A stretch of DNA of 64,000 nt, from assembly GCA_027627225.1 (NCBI GenBank), contig CM051030.1, forward strand, positions 26,901,927-26,965,926. Direction: 5' to 3'. The notes below the pieces were generated by a model that saw only the letters and a program-made list of their open reading frames with translations, made no database searches and had not been told where the DNA came from. The stretch's first letter is position 1, and each line of letters starts with the position of its first letter. This document shows, one piece after another, positions 1-10,619 of the stretch. Made by a program: the position numbers and the translations under genes. Source of the DNA: Congeria kusceri (taxonomy: Eukaryota > Mollusca > Bivalvia > Myida > Dreissenidae).

Positions 1-1262
1 ATGATTCCAAAACTGTTGTTGTTGTTTTGAAAATGTATGTTTTAGCATTTATTAGTTATGGCTACATGAAACAACAATCGTTGTAACTGTAACTGAAGAA
101 TGCCCCCGGAGACATGTTTAGACAGAAGAAGGACATTTGAAGTAGATAGACATTTGAAACCCTTCAATACTTCACGAGTTATACACCGCACAAGAACTCC
201 AAAGATTTTGAAGAGAACGAGTTATGGTCCTTTAACTCTGCTTTTCCTTGCAATATCCTGTGTGGTTGTATTGTAAATCCCTTCAATACGAATAGAGTTA
301 TGCTCCACACAAGAAACTAAAGGGGAATAACTCCATAAATATTGAAGAATGAGTTATATTCTTTGTACTCTGCACATTCTCATGAAGCCCTATATTAAAG
401 CCCTATATTATTATATGAAGTATCAACTAAGTCCCTTCAATAATGTTCGAGTTATGTTCCGCGTAAAGATATTACACAATGTAGTTATTGTCAGCACAAA
501 AAATATGTCATCTGCAATAACTGCAAATATATTGAAGAAAGAGTTATGGTCATTGTACTCTGCACTTCCTCGCAATGTCCTCTATTAATATATGTGTTTT
601 CATTTTAAATCCCTTCAATACTTAGAGAGTAATGCTCTGCACGAGAAAATTAAGGTCAATACATCCGTAACTATTGAAGAAAGAGTTATGGTCTTTGTAC
701 TCTGCATTTCCTCTAATTGTCCTGTACCATTATATGAAGTATCACTTGTATCATTTCAACAATTTTCGAGTTATAATCCCTACACGAAAATTAAATAAAG
801 GGCAATAATTCCGTAAATATTGAAGAAAGAGTTATAGTCCTTGTACTCTGCACGTCCTCTCATTGTCCTCTATCAGTATATGAAGTTTCATAAAAATACC
901 TTTAATACTAATGGAGTTATGCTCCGCACAGGAAATTAAACAAAGGACAATAAATCCGTAAATATTAAAGTAAGAGTTATGGTCCTTGTACTCTTCACTT
1001 ACTCTCATTGTCCTCTATCATTATATGACGTTTAATTGAATCCATTGAATGCTAATGGAGTTTTCTCCACACAAGAATATTAAACAAAAGGCAATAACTC
1101 CGTGAATATTGAAGAAAGAGTTATGGTCCACACACTCTGCACGTTCTCTCATTGTCCTCTATCATTATATGAAGTATCATTTGAATTCCTTCAATGCTAA
1201 TGCGCACAAGAAGCGGGACGGAAGGACAGACGGACGGAAGGACGGAACGACAGATGGACTGA
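1..1262. repeat. Tandem array of about 7 degenerate 140-190-bp units
   Basis: The phrase 'gagttatggtcc' followed by 'ttgtactctgcac' recurs near 217, 345, 541, 685, 831, 975 and 1120. Each unit also has 'cccttcaatac', 'gagttatgctccgcac' and 'ggcaataactccgtaaat'. The array ends in a GGACGGAAGGAC-type simple repeat (about 1208-1255). Short reading frames inside it are repeat artefacts. A related two-unit stretch lies at 36.0-36.3 kb. Confidence 0.85.
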
Positions 1263-1889
1263 TGAAGCGATAACTATATATCCCGGTCGTCACCTCCCGG
1301 ACATAACAACACAAACTGACTTGACTTAGGAATATGTAAATAATAATTGCATATACAATATCATATACATTTATAACTGTAAGCGTATAACAATGTTAGT
1401 TGTAATGCAGTGATATTTTCCTAAAAGTTATTTATACAAGACATTTTTTTAAATGAGAGAACAGACTATATATTATATAATGTTTAACTATCGCCATTAA
1501 GCAACAATTTTGAATATTTTTTTATAACTAATAAAGATAAGTTACTTAGAAGTTACACATGCAATGAACAGGAATTGTTTTAACATTTACATATGCAACA
1601 ATTCACAATTTTAATATATGTGTCGCATGTGCAGACACAATAGCTAGATAGTGCAAAACTTAGTCGAATGTATTCATAAACAGTGCATGCGTGGTAAATG
1701 TATCGTCATATTGTACTACAATGTACAGGTCATTAAAGTCCATCTCCTTGAATTTCCTTCTGGCAATTCCATAGTTTAATCGTCATTAATGTATATGCAA
1801 ACCTTCAAATGTTGGCTCGTGTGTTTATGTACGTTTCTGAAACAGTAAAACAACTGCATTTTATATAAGTAAATATAATTGGGGCATGT
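1263..1889. other. AT-rich stretch, nothing recognised
   Basis: No reading frame with domain character, no inverted repeat and no repeat family was recognised here. Confidence 0.5.
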
Positions 1890-2099
1890 CTTGGGAAAAC
1901 CGTGCTTAATGCATGAGTGGGCAGGCTGATCCGGGACGACAGTTTCCGCTTATATGGTATTTTCTGTTTCAAGGAAGTTTCTGTTTAAAATTAATCCACT
2001 GTAGGCGGAAACTGATCCGTCCCGGATCAGAATGTGCAAACTGCACAGATTGATCCGGGACGACACTTTACGCACATGCATTAAGCTCAGTTTTGCCAC
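1890..2099. mobile_element. Short inverted-repeat element (MITE-like), about 210 bp
   Basis: The left end reads TTGGGAAAACCGTGCTTAAT then GCATG. The reverse complement of the right end reads TGGCAAAACTGAGCTTAATG then CATG, so the ends are imperfect inverted repeats. Inside, TGATCCGGGACGACA and its variants recur in both orientations. There is no coding capacity. From memory this sequence type is very common in bivalves; that was not searched. Confidence 0.7.
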
Positions 2100-3300
2100 G
2101 ACACGCCTCATATATATATATTGTTTATATTTCAGATAAAAGCATCAATTGTATAAAATGCAAACATTTAATCTCAAATTCAAATCTCTCCATTAATAAA
2201 GACCGGTGCAAACTTATTTTTACCGAAAGTGTTAATATTTTAATGTTATTATGCAACACATTTATTTTCAATACAATCAATGTGTTGATATGTAAAACTT
2301 AACACATGGTATCGTTTTGCTTGTAACTGCATGTTTGTGTCGTCCATTCCACAGTGCCTAGAACTTGCACTATTTATTTTGTATCCATAACGTACCCGTT
2401 AACAGGTATATATATTCGAACGAATGTTTCAAAGTAAAACTGGGAGCTTGTAAACAATTTGTCCTAAATAAAATATTTATTAAATATTGCTGTATTGTGA
2501 TAATTTGTAAATCTGAATACTGAAACACCGAGCAAAAAATATATTACTATTTATGATTTGCAAAACCATTTCACATCTTGGAGTTCAATTTCATAACTAC
2601 AAAGCACATGACGAGCTGGAAGCACCCATACAGCCCATACCACCTCCAAGATAAGTAATTCTACTTAACAATTGAACTTGCCATTGCTATGTTTCTTCTA
2701 TGGCCCCATCTCCCAAAAATACAGAATTCATTGTAAGATCCCATTTCCAACCGTCCCAGACACAAACAGAACAAAACGATATACAAATAAACCAATCAAA
2801 CGTACAAATATTTTGTCTGTTCTCAAATCCAGTTTAATACAATATTATTAACTAGGGCAAAACGCATGGCCCTAGGTACCTTCATCCACTTACGTATCCA
2901 TTTAGTCGTTGTGTTACTTTTAAAAGAACTACATAAACCACAATCTAAACTAGTTGTGGATATACTACTTTACAAACAGCTTTCATTTTCTGCATCAGTT
3001 GAAGCGTTAATGTTTCGAAAGCGTCAGACAATTACTTGGTGAGTTTTGGCAGTAATGGGATAAAATATGGCATTATCAACCGGCGGCGACCTATGCCCTA
3101 GTGAATAGTTAAAAAAAATGTATATGCCTTCCGATATCACTCAGGCTTGTCATTGCAATGATGTTGTCGTACAATGCATCTGTCGAACTATGGACTGACG
3201 AATATTCATTGAAATTTCTGAAAAATGTCATGTATTTATTTATAACGTTTGTGTGAGTGATGAAAAAAGAAGTTCACCTTCAACTAGGAAATTATATCTA
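2100..3300. other. Non-coding stretch, nothing recognised
   Basis: AT-rich sequence with no plausible exon or repeat unit. The 69-codon frame at 2093-2302 has no domain features and is probably chance. Confidence 0.5.
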
Positions 3301-3329
3301 TACGAATGTATACGAATTTAAAACTGAAA

Positions 3330-3905
3330 CAACGTTTCGGCAATGCTGGCCTTCATCAGATTTGTTATTATAAACAGGAAATGTAGTTATCAGACGTCAT
3401 CAGACGTCATCAGACGTCAACGGCAACGTCAAAATATGACATACAGTTTGCGCTATAATTTTTAAATAGGACACAATATGATACAATAATACTGGTAAGA
3501 TGCAAATAAAAAAAGAATATAGAGAGACTAGTATTATCCATAAAACACATATGTATTATTAACACAGACTACTGGATTTCCATAGTGCACAAAGTGAATT
3601 AAAATAATACGTTTGAACTCATTCCATTTGGATTGGTAGTTCCAAGAATGTGTGGCATTTAGTTTCTTTTAAAAGCTTTTGCCAATTATTATGAACTTCA
3701 TAGGTCTATAGGCAGAAGAGAAAAATCACAAAAACAGGAAGGTTAAAATGTTCAGAAACATTGGTTAATGTTTCAGGAAAATGTTTTATATCAAACTTAT
3801 AACTGTTCATTCATTAACTACGTTTTGTTTTGTCTGGCCAACATATTGTTTCTGACACTTCTCACAAGTAACAAGGTAAATCACTGCTGTATAATGTTAG
3901 TGTGA
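3330..3905 (-). pseudogene. Penelope-like retroelement remnant with GIY-YIG endonuclease
   Basis: On the minus strand from about 3895 the translation gives VIYLVTCEKCQKQYVGQTKR, which matches the N-terminal GIY-YIG core of Penelope-like elements (YLVTC, YVGQT). Further on come a serine-glutamate-HFN stretch and NNWQKLLKE, the usual downstream spacing. Stops interrupt it after GQTKR and again near 3716, so it is inactive. The motif ACGTTTCGGC then CTTCATCAG at about 3333-3360 is, from memory, typical of the end of this element class. It lies about 0.4 kb beyond the last recognised exon of the minus-strand IgSF gene and may mark its 3' side. Confidence 0.7.
3388..3421. repeat. Three copies of a 10-bp repeat
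   Basis: Three tandem copies of ATCAGACGTC, each containing GACGTC, the core of CRE-like sites though not a perfect TGACGTCA. It lies just outside the Penelope-like remnant. Regulatory meaning is unknown. Confidence 0.6.
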
Positions 3906-4340
3906 CCTGTTGTGCCGTTCAAAAATAAACGTGCATTAGACAGAAATGAATTACATGTATATTGTTTCGTTAATACAAAAAGGTGTTATTCACCAATGTT
4001 TGCATATAACTACTAAGTATATAAATTCAGTTCTCACCTCCGCAAGTTGTCTGAAAAAAATGTGTACAACTAGTTGAATAACAACAACAACAACAAAAAA
4101 ATGAATAGCCATTTAAGCGTTACAACGCTTCTAGCCTGATGTAGTGAATACAACACACGATGTAGACAATTAGATTGTGTTCAGTTCTAACATTATAAAT
4201 GAAACAAACACCTGAAAAATAAACAAACCACAAAGAAAGAAGCTTTATGGCTTATATAAATAAGTCAGTTAACCACAACCAATGTCCATTTGACAAACAG
4301 TGTTCACGTCAATTTCTTTACAAGACAAATAAATACTCAC

Positions 4341-4417
4341 TTAGTAATTCGTACTGTGGTGGTTGTTCGAGCACTGATTTATTCTCGTAGTTGCTAGTTG
4401 AAGTTTCATTTTGATTG
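4341..4417 (-). CDS. IgSF receptor, cytoplasmic exon 3
   Basis: A 77-nt exon with a good acceptor (CTATTAG before CAATC) and donor (CTAA before GTGAGT). Joined in phase 2 to the previous exon it encodes a polar tail containing TSNYENKS and PPQYELL, two tyrosines in acidic or hydrophobic contexts like those in tyrosine-based signalling or endocytic motifs. It ends in phase 1, so at least one more exon is needed. A 13-nt candidate follows near 4034-4046 but is too short to support. No stop codon for the gene was identified. Confidence 0.6.
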
Positions 4418-4577
4418 CTAATAGTATAAAGACACGTGAGTTGATAAAAGCACAATACACGCTTTGAATTTTACATTGTCAGAATCAAATAAGAAAATGC
4501 ATATATTCAACACCTTGTTGCGTCCACATATTTTTTAATTGCATTATACAGGAAAATAATCATAATTTAAATCTTAC

Positions 4578-4608
4578 CGGCTATGATCAGACAGTCCTTC
4601 ATAAATCT
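4578..4608 (-). CDS. IgSF receptor, cytoplasmic exon 2
   Basis: A 31-nt exon bounded by TTTTCAG and GTAAGAT. Entering in phase 1 it reads QIYEGLSDHS and leaves in phase 2, matching cytoplasmic exon 3. The IYEG motif repeats that of cytoplasmic exon 1, which suggests the short tail exons arose by exon duplication. The exon is short but is supported by consistent phase on both sides. Confidence 0.6.
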
Positions 4609-4739
4609 CTGAAAAGCAAAATATGTATAATACATATTAATCCGGCATCTCTTACTAGTAACCAAACTATTGAAACTATCAATACAGTAATTTATTTTAT
4701 TTTAATAATAAATAAACACACTTTACTAAGAGGACTTAC

Positions 4740-4796
4740 GGTTTCCATGCGATTCTCTATTGCTAGTTCCTTCATAAATCGTCTCGGAAGGCAAAC
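4740..4796 (-). CDS. IgSF receptor, cytoplasmic exon 1
   Basis: A 57-nt exon (19 codons) with acceptor TTTTCTAG and donor GTAAGTCC, phase 1-1. In the frame that continues into the next exon it reads LPSETIYEGTSNRESHGN, a polar tail with an IYEG tyrosine motif. The upstream transmembrane exon ends in phase 2 at its strong donor, which does not match. Either a weaker phase-1 donor a few bases earlier (AAAG before GTTCGA) is used, or the gene has an indel. Confidence 0.55.
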
Positions 4797-5334
4797 CTAG
4801 AAAATAACATAAAGCACAATGACAATTAATTAAAAACAAAATAAATACTACACCGTGGTGAAACATAATGGGTCAATAGTAGAAATACAAACCCAACGCA
4901 ACGAAGGTTATATTACACAATGTTTCGCGCATTTGAGTAAATATAACTATATGAACGTATATTATTATCGTGTAATCAAGATCCTTATTATTATTGCATG
5001 GAATAATTCTAATGCAAATTTTACCGTTAATTGTGGTTAAAGCTTTAAACAAATACAAGGATAAACATTATGCTGCCGTGGGAAGTGAATGCAATTTGCA
5101 CCGGAAGTACATGACTATTAAACAGTATTATAATTCTACATAAGTGCATCTTAAAACATACTGTGTGATCGTACCTTCATTGTCGAATTATTGCTTTTCG
5201 CAATTATAATGAGCATTGTTCTGGGTGCTGATTTATTGTAATAAACACAGGCATACATTAATATCCATACATGTATGCACACTACACTGCACAATTATCA
5301 TTTAGGAATCTTTCATAACATATCTATAGCTTAC

Positions 5335-5491
5335 TTCGAACCTTTCCTGGTAATTTTTAAATGGTAATTACGACATATATAAATGACGACGGCTATAGTA
5401 ACAACGCCAATTATTCCTGCAACCGCACCGCCGATAATTCCGCCATTGTATGTATCCGTCTTGGGACTGCCGCTTCCACAACTGCAGATGT
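5335..5491 (-). CDS. IgSF receptor, transmembrane exon
   Basis: Entering in phase 1 after TTGTCAAG, the exon encodes a cysteine-glycine-serine juxtamembrane stretch, then GGIIGGAVAGIIGVVTIAVV and IYICR: a single hydrophobic helix rich in small residues followed by basic residues, which is a type I transmembrane segment with a stop-transfer signal. The entry phase matches the FN3-like exon upstream. The strong donor (GTAAGC) leaves in phase 2, which conflicts with the next tail exon. An opposite-strand reading frame over the same bases is a shadow. Confidence 0.75.
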
Positions 5492-6900
5492 CTTGACAAT
5501 AGAAATCACGAAAGTTCGGAAAAACAATGGACCTCCGGTTTTACATACGAGTTCTCGCTAACATAACGCACAAACACCAGCTAAATAGGATCGACAGACT
5601 CAACATTTCACACGTGAGTATTCAACTTGTGTGTTTTTCTTCAATTTTTTCCATAAAATCTGTTCAAGCTATTGCCCTTACAGAACCACACATGTGTCCC
5701 TAATGCACGTAATTGACTAATATAAGAAAATAGACACAAAATAAAAATAATAAGCCTGTTACGGATTTGCTTATCAATGAAATCTTGTCCAAAACAAGAC
5801 ACAAACTTATAATTTGCACACAGTAATAATTTTTTTAGAGTCTATCACGACGAATAACTGATGTTTGTCTTTTTATGAAATTTCCGAATAAAATCTGTAT
5901 TGTATTACAATTGCGTGAACAAATTCAAATAAGTTAGTTTTGAAATATAACGAGCGTGGCTCTCGTTGCTGTTACAACGCATGGTCTTTACTATTTTTTT
6001 CCCAACATTATAGTAAATTGTAACATGATACGGGGAACGATTTCTATAGCCACAGATTGGTATTTACTTTCTATCGTTCTAATGTTTGGTGGACGTTTAT
6101 GTTTTGAAAATCCTTTAGTACCAGCGCTCGATAACTGCAAAAAAAATACACATGTGTGTATAATGTAGTCTTAATAAAACCGTTCAGTAATAAATATACA
6201 TGAACGTATTTATTTACTACATAATGATGTTAATGTTGTAAATATAATTTTATTTGTTATGATAGCAAAATACATATACTGGCAATTAATATAAATAATG
6301 ATGGCGTCATATTTAATCGTCGAACTGTTCCAAAAGAATTAAGCTGGTGTCAGTCGCTCAGTTCGCACGGAAACTCACAAAACCCACGGAAACCTCCTAA
6401 ACTAATATCAATTCCCATAAACCATGCTGACAAAGTTGATACGCGAGAAAAGGTATCAACGTCTTGACAATTTACCTTTGAATTGCGATTTTGTTTGGAG
6501 TCGAAAGGCCTTATTTCAACCGGAAATCATTTAGCCTTTTGCATCAGTTTTAGTAGGTTTTCGTGTTTTTCTGATGTAAAGTAATTCCACGCAACTAGGC
6601 ATATGCTGCTACAGACGTGCACATTTATTTATCAATAGAGCTATCTCACCTCCGACATAAATGACGGAATCCGATTTGCTTAGAGCGGTCACATGACCAT
6701 GTTTTTTTCCATACACCATGGGCCTTGGGTAAATTTGAATACCTCGCAGAGTTAGGCTATCTTTTCACAAACTGACTTGACTTCAGAAAATGGCAGATAT
6801 AATCATTTTTAACTTTGGATATCATACAATTTAAAGCAACTGTGAAAACAAACTGTCTAAAGTTCAGTAACTAGCTAAAATGAACATGATATAATCTTAC
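5492..6900 (-). other. Intron of the minus-strand IgSF gene
   Basis: Intronic sequence between the transmembrane exon and upstream exons. No repeat family or further exon was recognised apart from the signal-peptide-like exon at 6901-6985. The 70-codon plus-strand frame at 5956 has no features. Confidence 0.5.
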
Positions 6901-6985
6901 CTTGGACTTGGTGATTAAAATTGCTATTTGTCAAGGTGGCAAATGTATATATGGCTAGAACAAAACACTGGCTTGTTCTGGTCAT
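6901..6985 (-). CDS. Candidate signal-peptide exon inside the IgSF gene
   Basis: Starting at the ATG at 6985, the minus strand encodes MTRTSQCFVLAIYTFATLTN and 8 more residues, then a phase-1 junction at CAAG before GTAAGA. A short polar n-region followed by a hydrophobic h-region looks like a secretion signal, and the phase suits IgSF exons. An in-frame ATG at 7096 would add a longer polar N-terminus. It lies between the FN3-like exon and the transmembrane exon, so it could start a short alternative transcript (signal then transmembrane exon) or be chance. There is no homology evidence. Confidence 0.35.
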
Positions 6986-7908
6986 ATTTTCATAAATCCA
7001 ATTTAATAAATCTGTTTTCACATGAACATAACAGTTCAGCTGTCCATATGTAACTGTCTGTTTCTTGGAAAGCATATTACTTACAGTCAAATCCAATTTG
7101 TAAAATAAATTGAAATATATTTCATTATATTTACTAATGTGAACTCTGAACGGTGAATTTTGTATATGATTTTATTAAAGTATATTTTGCATAATTATGT
7201 GTTACTCAATGACTAACAGGGGCGTATCTAGATCGAATGAAAAGTAATCAATGAACGGTAGTCGGTGATCTATTACACTGTAAGTAACCGAGGGTGTATG
7301 GGACGAAATCTGTTTTGCAGTCCATGCGATGTATATCCAAACGAATGCATTTAAGTTCGTACACGGCATTTATAGTTAAATAGCAATTTCTATACAGATT
7401 TTGTCGAGAGTTTTCATTAGAAGACAATCAGCAGTTACTCGTCTTGATAAATGGTATGAAAGGTATCTTACTGTGTGCACATAATGTCACATTGATCTTG
7501 TTTTCCACAATTGTTAAAGCTGTAAAAACCTAAACTTTGACATGCGTTTACTTATAATTTTTTCAATCATGTATGTGTATTGGATACACATGTGGGGGTT
7601 CCTTGAAGGCAGTTGCTTGCATAGATTTTATGAAAAAAAATGAAAGAAATAACCAAAGTTCAATCCTCACGTTTAAAATGTTGCCAAAGGCAGCAATTTT
7701 AGCGTTTTTGCGCGTTATGTTAGCGATAACCTTTTCGTAAAACTGGAGGTATGTCGTTTTTCGTGACCACTGTGGAAATGAGAGATTTTATTCTGAAGTT
7801 TGATTGATAGCATAATTGTGTGTATTCAATATATTTCATACTTTGTTTATGTACATAATTAGTTGCAAAAGGACTAACATTCAAACTAAGCGCAGACTGT
7901 AATCATAC

Positions 7909-8211
7909 CGCCAATTGTTGTAAATGATATTGTGTCGGTTGTAGAAGTGACTCCAATATAATTGCGTACATAAATCCGCGCCTAATATTCTGTCGCTCGA
8001 CTCAGGTTGACAAGTGTGATACACCTTAAAGTCGATGGTGTACTTGACACATTATCTGGTACGGGGTGCTTTTTCCAAGCAGACTCGGAAGACATTCTGT
8101 ATTTAACGTAAAATGTTTGTATATATCCTCCATCATACCCTGGAAGCCAACATAAGGTTGCTGCTGTTTGGGGCTGTGTACACTGTCGATAGTGCAAGTA
8201 TCTCGGAATAT
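7909..8211 (-). pseudogene. IgSF receptor, FN3-like exon with in-frame stop
   Basis: A 303-nt phase 1-1 exon (acceptor CACCAG, donor GCG before GTATGA) encoding a fibronectin type III-like fold: proline near the start (IPRY), LCWLPGYDGGYIQTFYVKY with the conserved Trp and the GG-Q-F-V-Y strand, SAWKK, then LSRATEY and ARIYVRNYIG. The expected residue between TEY and ARI is Trp, but the codon is TAG (about 7985-7987), a likely TGG-to-TAG change that would remove the transmembrane segment and tail. Phase also conflicts with the donor of the upstream Ig exon. It sits membrane-proximal, as FN3 domains usually do in this architecture. Confidence 0.7.
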
Positions 8212-8613
8212 CTGGTGTTGGTACAAATATATGAATGATGTTTGCATAGATATATGTATATTGTTATATTTAAAGGTTGCAAATCGATTCGCAAACTGAA
8301 CGATAAACTCAAATCGATACACCGAAATTTCAAGACGTTCATGACACACGTGCATCTTATTCAAATGTACTCCACTTGGTGATATACACAAAACTAGACA
8401 TGAGTCCAAAGGACACGGATGCCCTCACATTCCGCTGAAAACCCTATGCAATTACTATACATACGTGTACAAGTTCACATGCTGATGAATATGTTTATAA
8501 AGTTGTATAACTCCAGCATTTATAATATTCGAGTTAAATGCGACACAAATCCAAAAAGTGTCACTTTTGCTACAAAACGCCAATATCTATCAATAGAAGT
8601 AAATGAAACTCAC

Positions 8614-8918
8614 CAGATCTCTGGAAAAACAGGCAACTGTAAGTCCACCTTCAGAATTATTGACAATGGCGCGATATGTTCCGAAATCATCCTGTGCCAC
8701 GTTTTCGATGGTTATATTGGACTGCAGTCGATCTGTCGATGTGACGATATACACTCTACTGTTGTTGGTTATTGTCTGCCAGGTGGAGGCGGAGAGTTTC
8801 TGCCACAGGAATGTTGGTTCTGGATAGGCTATCACTGATAGGGGGATAATTCCAGGCATGTAAAGACGACCTGTCACATTGGGGGTGTTGGGAACAAAGG
8901 GAGACAATCGTGGCGTAC
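8614..8918 (-). CDS. IgSF receptor, second Ig-like domain exon
   Basis: Enters in phase 1 after TTTTCGCAG and encodes about 101 residues: TPRLSPFVPN, a beta strand with SVIAYPEPTFLWQK, then LQSNITIENVAQDDFGTYRA and a VNNSEGG loop. The W and D-x-G-x-Y pattern is typical of an Ig fold, but the two canonical cysteines are absent (SVIA and YRAI at those places). The donor GTGAGT is strong but falls in phase 0, whereas the next exon needs phase 1. This suggests a small indel near the exon end. Confidence 0.7.
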
Positions 8919-9312
8919 CTGCGAAAAATATATAGTATGAAATAAAAATTGTATTAGTGCTAAGAATGCCAATGTCAATTAAACTGGGAAACGTGGACAA
9001 TTACAACACATCGAACAAACATTGTTTAAGCAACCGAAACCGCAACTGTCTTTCACAACGCTTGTACGAATACCATAAAGGCATTGAAGTAAAGCACCGG
9101 TATTAATTTGGCATTTACAGATCATTGAAACTTGATGCATGCGTTTATTATTTAGATAGTAATAACATATAACAGACATTATTAGACAAACCAACGAATG
9201 CAAATCAATGCATTTAATACAGATGTCTAATCTCAGCATTGATATTTAATCCATTGCAAGAACAATAGGTTATACAGTTAATTAGCCACATATTAAATAC
9301 AGATGTACTTAC

Positions 9313-9606
9313 ACTTGACTAAGTAGTGAAGTCGCCTCATCACTGCCGCAGTATTCAACTCATTCAGTGCCATGCATGTATATTCGCCCATGTCGTATTC
9401 ACATGAAGTGTTGTCTTTGTGGAACTCTAGTTGTCTGCCAGAAGAGGGTCCTCCTATTAAGTTGTTTCCATCACGCAACATCTGTATAGTTGACTCTGGA
9501 TTATTGTCTGTCTTGCACACTAAGTGCAGATCATCACCGGTATCAGCTATAATCGTTGTTTTATCCATTACATTGTTGCCATAAAACGAGATAACCTCAG
9601 CTGGAT
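9313..9606 (-). CDS. IgSF receptor, first recognised Ig-like domain exon
   Basis: A 294-nt phase 1-1 exon with acceptor TTGCAG and donor GTAAGT. It encodes an Ig domain: DPAEVISFYG, then LHLVCKTDNNPES with the first cysteine, and MGEYTCMALNELN with the D/M-x-G-x-Y-x-C pattern and second cysteine. The usual tryptophan is replaced (IQMLRDG). No signal-peptide exon or further Ig exon was found upstream on this strand, so the 5' end of the gene is unresolved. The protein is probably a cell-surface adhesion or recognition receptor; the ligand is unknown. Confidence 0.75.
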
Positions 9607-10280
9607 CTGCAAGTATACACATTCAGTATGTTTAATAATCACTTTGCAGTGTTCAAATAGGCTTGTATACATAACGGTTTACATATAATTGTGACGTATT
9701 CAGCGACTTTTGAGAACTGTTGGGCAAATGAAGTTATTGTGAAAAACGTGATTTTAAAACGTCACATAGTTTTTGATAAATTACACACTACAATTTAGCT
9801 GATATTAACAGTTAATTATTATTAACGTGTGTATAATATGGCGCAGTTGACAAGTAGGAAAAGATTTTGCAGAATTCTGTGCACACTGCTAATAATACCA
9901 ATATATTCTTCTGGTTCTGGATAGCGTATACTTATTAAATGTCATGATATGTATAAGTTAAAAATATGTTGATCCGGAAGTTCTTTTGATGTCAATTTTC
10001 TTGGTTTATAAATCCATAATCAATAATAATAGTCCATTGCTGTTTATTTAAAAGTTCAAGATAATTTCTCAGCAAAGCCAACGCTCTACAATTCCTGTTG
10101 ACTTGTCAATAAATTATTTTTAAACGAAAATCTGTGAGGTTTCTATCCTAGTACTACAATGAATGCAATAAGAATTTCAATTCTCATTCAGTCACTTCAG
10201 TGTGCTAAATGAATGCTAAGTAGGCAGAAGTACATTTTAGATTTATTCAAATAATGACCTTCAACCAGCGCTAAAGCTTG
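9607..10280. other. Unassigned stretch upstream of the minus-strand IgSF gene
   Basis: No exon, repeat or regulatory motif recognised. The promoter or first exon of the minus-strand gene may lie here or further right, but nothing in the sequence identifies it. Confidence 0.4.
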
Positions 10281-10284
10281 GATG

Positions 10285-10610
10285 AGGACACGTGTTTGTA
10301 TACATTTTTTAATAAACAAAGGGCAATAACTCTGGTGTTTGAAACACGATCTCGCCCAGTTTTGTCGTCACCTGAAATTTGATGCTCATACAAAAACTCT
10401 GTAAGTTTGGTGAAGATTGGATAGACAATAAAGTCTTTATGTTGGAAAAAGGCATTTTTGCACTTTTTTGCATGAAAATGGGGCAATAACTCTAGTGTAA
10501 CTGGTGTGATCTGACCCAATAACAATCCCATCTAACATGTTATGGTCAGACACAAACTGTGAAAGTTTGGTTAAGAATGGATACAAAGAGAAGGTTCCAG
10601 CGTGAAAACG
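10285..10610. repeat. Two-unit degenerate repeat
   Basis: 'gggcaataactct' occurs at about 10320 and 10481, each followed by a variant of 'gtgtgatctgaccca' and 'aagtttggt', giving two diverged units of about 160 bp. The 86-codon minus-strand frame here is repeat-derived. Confidence 0.65.
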
Positions 10611-10619
10611 AACCTAGTT

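Noticed and set aside
1..1262. CRISPR-like array
   Set aside because: Units are long, degenerate and contiguous, with no constant repeat and variable spacer pattern, and the DNA is eukaryotic.
3690..3720. Further tail exon of the IgSF gene (TYEVHNNW frame)
   Set aside because: The phase does not fit the preceding exon, and the stretch belongs to the Penelope-like remnant on the same strand.
8419..8838. 139-codon plus-strand frame opposite the second Ig exon
   Set aside because: Shadow of the minus-strand Ig exon, which has splice sites and domain motifs; the plus frame has none.
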